A DNA stretch of 7,506 nt from CAYLNH01 sp964384625. Its GTDB lineage: Bacteria > Verrucomicrobiota > Lentisphaeria > JABSQK01. Within the stretch, counting starts at the first letter, position 1. The number at the start of each line of letters is the position of its first letter. A program made the position numbers and the translations under genes. The notes beneath the pieces were generated by a model. That model was not told the DNA's origin. It was given only the letters and a program-made list of their open reading frames with translations, and ran no database searches. Of the stretch, positions 6,054-7,506 are shown in pieces. Location of the stretch: the NCBI GenBank assembly GCA_964384625.1, contig CAYLNH010000322.1, positions 1-7,506 of the forward strand, in the 5' to 3' direction.

Positions 6054-6299
6054 GCTTGAGACGGCGAGCGCCGTAATGCGTCAGCAGCGGCGTGAGTGCT
6101 TTCCCACGTCGCCGTTCCGCCGCCAACGGCCCCAGGCCGCTGAAGCACTGGCCGGCCTGCGGATCCCGATGCATCCAGGTTCTCGCCGGGCGGGGTCCGT
6201 CACTGCAGCATTGCCGAGCGCCGGTCACGCCGGCGCTCCTTGTACCGTTCGCAATTGCAGTGTCAACGAGTACCTTGAAGGGGGATTCGAACGGGACGC
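6054..6299. other. Rest of the divergent control region between kinase and EEP gene
   Basis: No gene is supported in the 341-bp spacer 5959-6299, although it stays open in the kinase frame. A hairpin ACGGC-GAGC-GCCGT lies at 6061-6074. A stronger one, GAGCGCCGG-TCACG-CCGGCGCTC, lies at 6216-6238: a perfect 9-bp stem with a 5-base loop and no T-run, 61 bases before the EEP start codon. It could be an operator or a leader structure. I find no convincing promoter for the EEP gene; TTGTAC at 6240-6245 lacks a matching -10. Confidence 0.45.
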
Positions 6300-7271
6300 A
6301 TGATGAAAACGAACGCCGAAGTCCAGACCGAAAGCACCCCCCGCACCCGCCGGCGGCGCCGACGGTGGGCCGCCGTCGCCCTCCCGCTTGCAGGACTGGC
6401 TGTCGCCGCTGCCGCCGGCCTTTTTCCGGCCTGCACGCGAGCCCCCGCAACCGCCGCACCGACGGTGATCCAAAATGCCGCCGAACCGACGATCCCGGAC
6501 GGGGAGATCATCGTCATGAGTCTGAATCTGGCGCACGGGCGCAAGCTGGCCAAGACCCAGGGGCACCAACGTCGCGCCACGATCGAAGCCAACCTGAAAG
6601 ACATCGCCGCAGTCCTGGAGCGCGAGCAACCGCACGTGGTTGCCCTGCAGGAAGCCGACGCCGACTCGTGGTGGAACGGACGCTTTAATCATGCCGCCTA
6701 CATTGCCGAACAGGCGGCTTTCCCGTTTGCGGTTGTCGGCGAACATATCTCCGGCTGGGGCCTGCATTACGGTTCCGGGTTCATCGCGCGCGTGCCGCTG
6801 CAGGACGTGACCGCGCACACGTTCCACCGTGAGAAACCGTATTTCTCCAAGGGCTTCACGGTGGCGACCGTGCCGTTGTCGCCCAGGCAGGACGTCGACG
6901 TGGTGGCGGTCCACTTCGACTTCGCCAGCCACGAGGTCCGGATCAGCGAAGCACAGGAGTTGGCGGACATCCTCCGGCCCCGGCGACAGGAGCGGCCGCT
7001 GATCGTGATCGGCGACTTCAACTCACAATGGCTGTCGGACCCGTCGCCGGTGCGCGATTTCGCCGTCGCTCTCGGATTGACAACGTGGGAGCCGGAATCG
7101 AAGACGCTTATCACCTTCCCGGACTTCAAGTCGCGCCTCGACTACATCCTGATTTCCCCGGAGCTCGAGTTCGTCGAACACCGTGTCCTGACGGACGCCG
7201 TCTCCGACCACCGTCCGGTGATCGCCCGGATCCGCTTGAAACCCGGCACCCCCTCTAAGGCACTCGAATGA
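6300..7271 (+). CDS. Exported endonuclease/exonuclease/phosphatase (EEP) family protein
   Basis: A 323-residue metal-dependent hydrolase of the EEP fold (DNase I, exonuclease III, sphingomyelinase and inositol phosphatases share it); it cleaves phosphodiester or phosphomonoester bonds, and the substrate cannot be assigned. Motifs in order: MSLNLAHG (73-80; N76), VVALQEAD (113-120; metal ligand E118), VAVHFDF (202-208; H205), IGDFNS (237-242; D239, N241), RLDYIL (279-284; D281) and SDHRPV (302-307; D303, H304). The catalytic set looks complete. The N-terminus has six consecutive arginines (17-22), then a hydrophobic segment 23-44 and C45, suggesting a Tat- or Sec-type signal or anchor, possibly a lipoprotein, though FPAC is a poor lipobox. 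Two tandem ATGs (6300, 6303) compete; GGGA lies just upstream and AAGGGGG about 15 nt away. Its TGA overlaps the next ATG, so translation of the two is probably coupled. Confidence 0.9.
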   Translation: MMKTNAEVQTESTPRTRRRRRRWAAVALPLAGLAVAAAAGLFPACTRAPATAAPTVIQNAAEPTIPDGEIIVMSLNLAHGRKLAKTQGHQRRATIEANLKDIAAVLEREQPHVVALQEADADSWWNGRFNHAAYIAEQAAFPFAVVGEHISGWGLHYGSGFIARVPLQDVTAHTFHREKPYFSKGFTVATVPLSPRQDVDVVAVHFDFASHEVRISEAQELADILRPRRQERPLIVIGDFNSQWLSDPSPVRDFAVALGLTTWEPESKTLITFPDFKSRLDYILISPELEFVEHRVLTDAVSDHRPVIARIRLKPGTPSKALE

Positions 7272-7506
7272 AATACCTCCCGACAATCATCCTCGCACTA
7301 CTCCTGGGACTGACCGGCGCCGCCGCAGATCCGCAAGCGGACAAGCCGAAGCAGAAGCCGTTGATCAAAGAGTTCATGGGGCTCAACGGCCACTTTCAGT
7401 TCAAGCCGGAGCTGTACAAACAAACCTGCCGGCTGGTGCGGAACTATCACAATCTAAGGGTCCGCGCGGAAATAACTTCACATTTTGAGAGACTTTCAAG
7501 AGTCGC
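7268..7506 (+). CDS. Secreted glycoside-hydrolase-like protein, N-terminal part, probably interrupted
   Basis: ATG 7268 overlaps the preceding stop by four bases (ATGA). The product starts with a clear Sec signal peptide (K2, hydrophobic 4-17, likely cleavage after AAA at 18-20), a lysine-rich linker, and then FMGLNGHFQFKPELY (36-50) and RLVRNYHNL (55-63). That segment reminds me of the N-terminal part of GH39-like or related glycosidases from planctomycetes; this is recollection, not a search. If correct, it is an extracytoplasmic polysaccharide hydrolase working beside the exported EEP protein. From about residue 64 the sequence stops resembling such proteins, base composition turns AT-rich, and the frame runs open to the window edge (79 full codons). 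The gene is thus either cut by an inserted element or misjoined at a contig end. Confidence 0.6.
   Translation, partial: MKYLPTIILALLLGLTGAAADPQADKPKQKPLIKEFMGLNGHFQFKPELYKQTCRLVRNYHNLRVRAEITSHFERLSRV
7454..7506. mobile_element. Possible end of an insertion element
   Basis: The base composition drops to about 41% GC from 7466 on, exactly where the upstream protein similarity ends. The join carries a perfect 10-bp palindrome, TCCGCGCGGA (7461-7470), preceded by GGG, in the style of an IS terminal inverted repeat. The sequence ends 36 bases later, as contigs often do inside multicopy elements. No transposase is visible and I cannot name a family. Confidence 0.3.

Noticed and set aside
5959..6459. 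N-terminal extension of the kinase to 6459
   Set aside because: The 167 extra residues are Arg/Cys-rich without domain features, and the frame overlaps the divergent EEP gene start.

Overview
The window is GC-rich bacterial chromosome, probably a scaffold from a draft or metagenome-assembled genome: it contains exactly 100 N at 2310-2409 and seems to stop inside a foreign or repetitive sequence at the right end. The gene content suggests the PVC group, most likely a planctomycete-like or related lineage. The evidence is a membrane-anchored Ser/Thr kinase fused to a FGE-sulfatase (SUMF1) domain, a secreted glycoside-hydrolase-like protein, an exported EEP-family protein and heptamer tandem repeats. 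This placement is inferred from family knowledge; the window has no marker gene.

Layout. 1-154: no intact gene, only a short coding-like tail. 156-819 (+): a near-consensus sigma70-type promoter followed by a small ankyrin-repeat ORF whose last third does not look like real protein. 793-1041: an imperfect inverted repeat with a perfect 16-bp core, enclosing nested palindromes, between the convergent ankyrin ORF and aminotransferase. 1064-2224 (-): a DegT/DnrJ/EryC1-type PLP aminotransferase with unusually many cysteines. 2225-2784: a divergent intergenic region holding a candidate aminotransferase promoter, a 14-bp tandem repeat (two near-identical heptamers) interrupted by the assembly gap, and a promoter for the next gene. 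2785-2976 (+): a 63-residue membrane protein. 3016-5958 (-): a 980-residue transmembrane Ser/Thr kinase with an alpha-helical linker and a C-terminal FGE-like domain. 5959-6299: a divergent control region. 6300-7271 (+): an exported endonuclease/exonuclease/phosphatase-fold protein, overlapping by 4 bases the start of a secreted glycoside-hydrolase-like gene (7268 to the end) that appears interrupted near 7454.

The genes do not form one pathway. The only clear operon is the last pair, coupled by ATGA; both products carry export signals, so an extracytoplasmic degradative role is plausible. The kinase diverges from that pair and may be a surface or periplasmic sensor, but nothing in the sequence shows that it controls them. 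The aminotransferase stands apart from any visible sugar-nucleotide cluster.

The most unusual material is non-coding: the 249-bp palindromic element between convergent genes, whose two arms can encode the same short peptide, and the heptamer array next to the aminotransferase promoter. No complete new defence or mobile system is visible.
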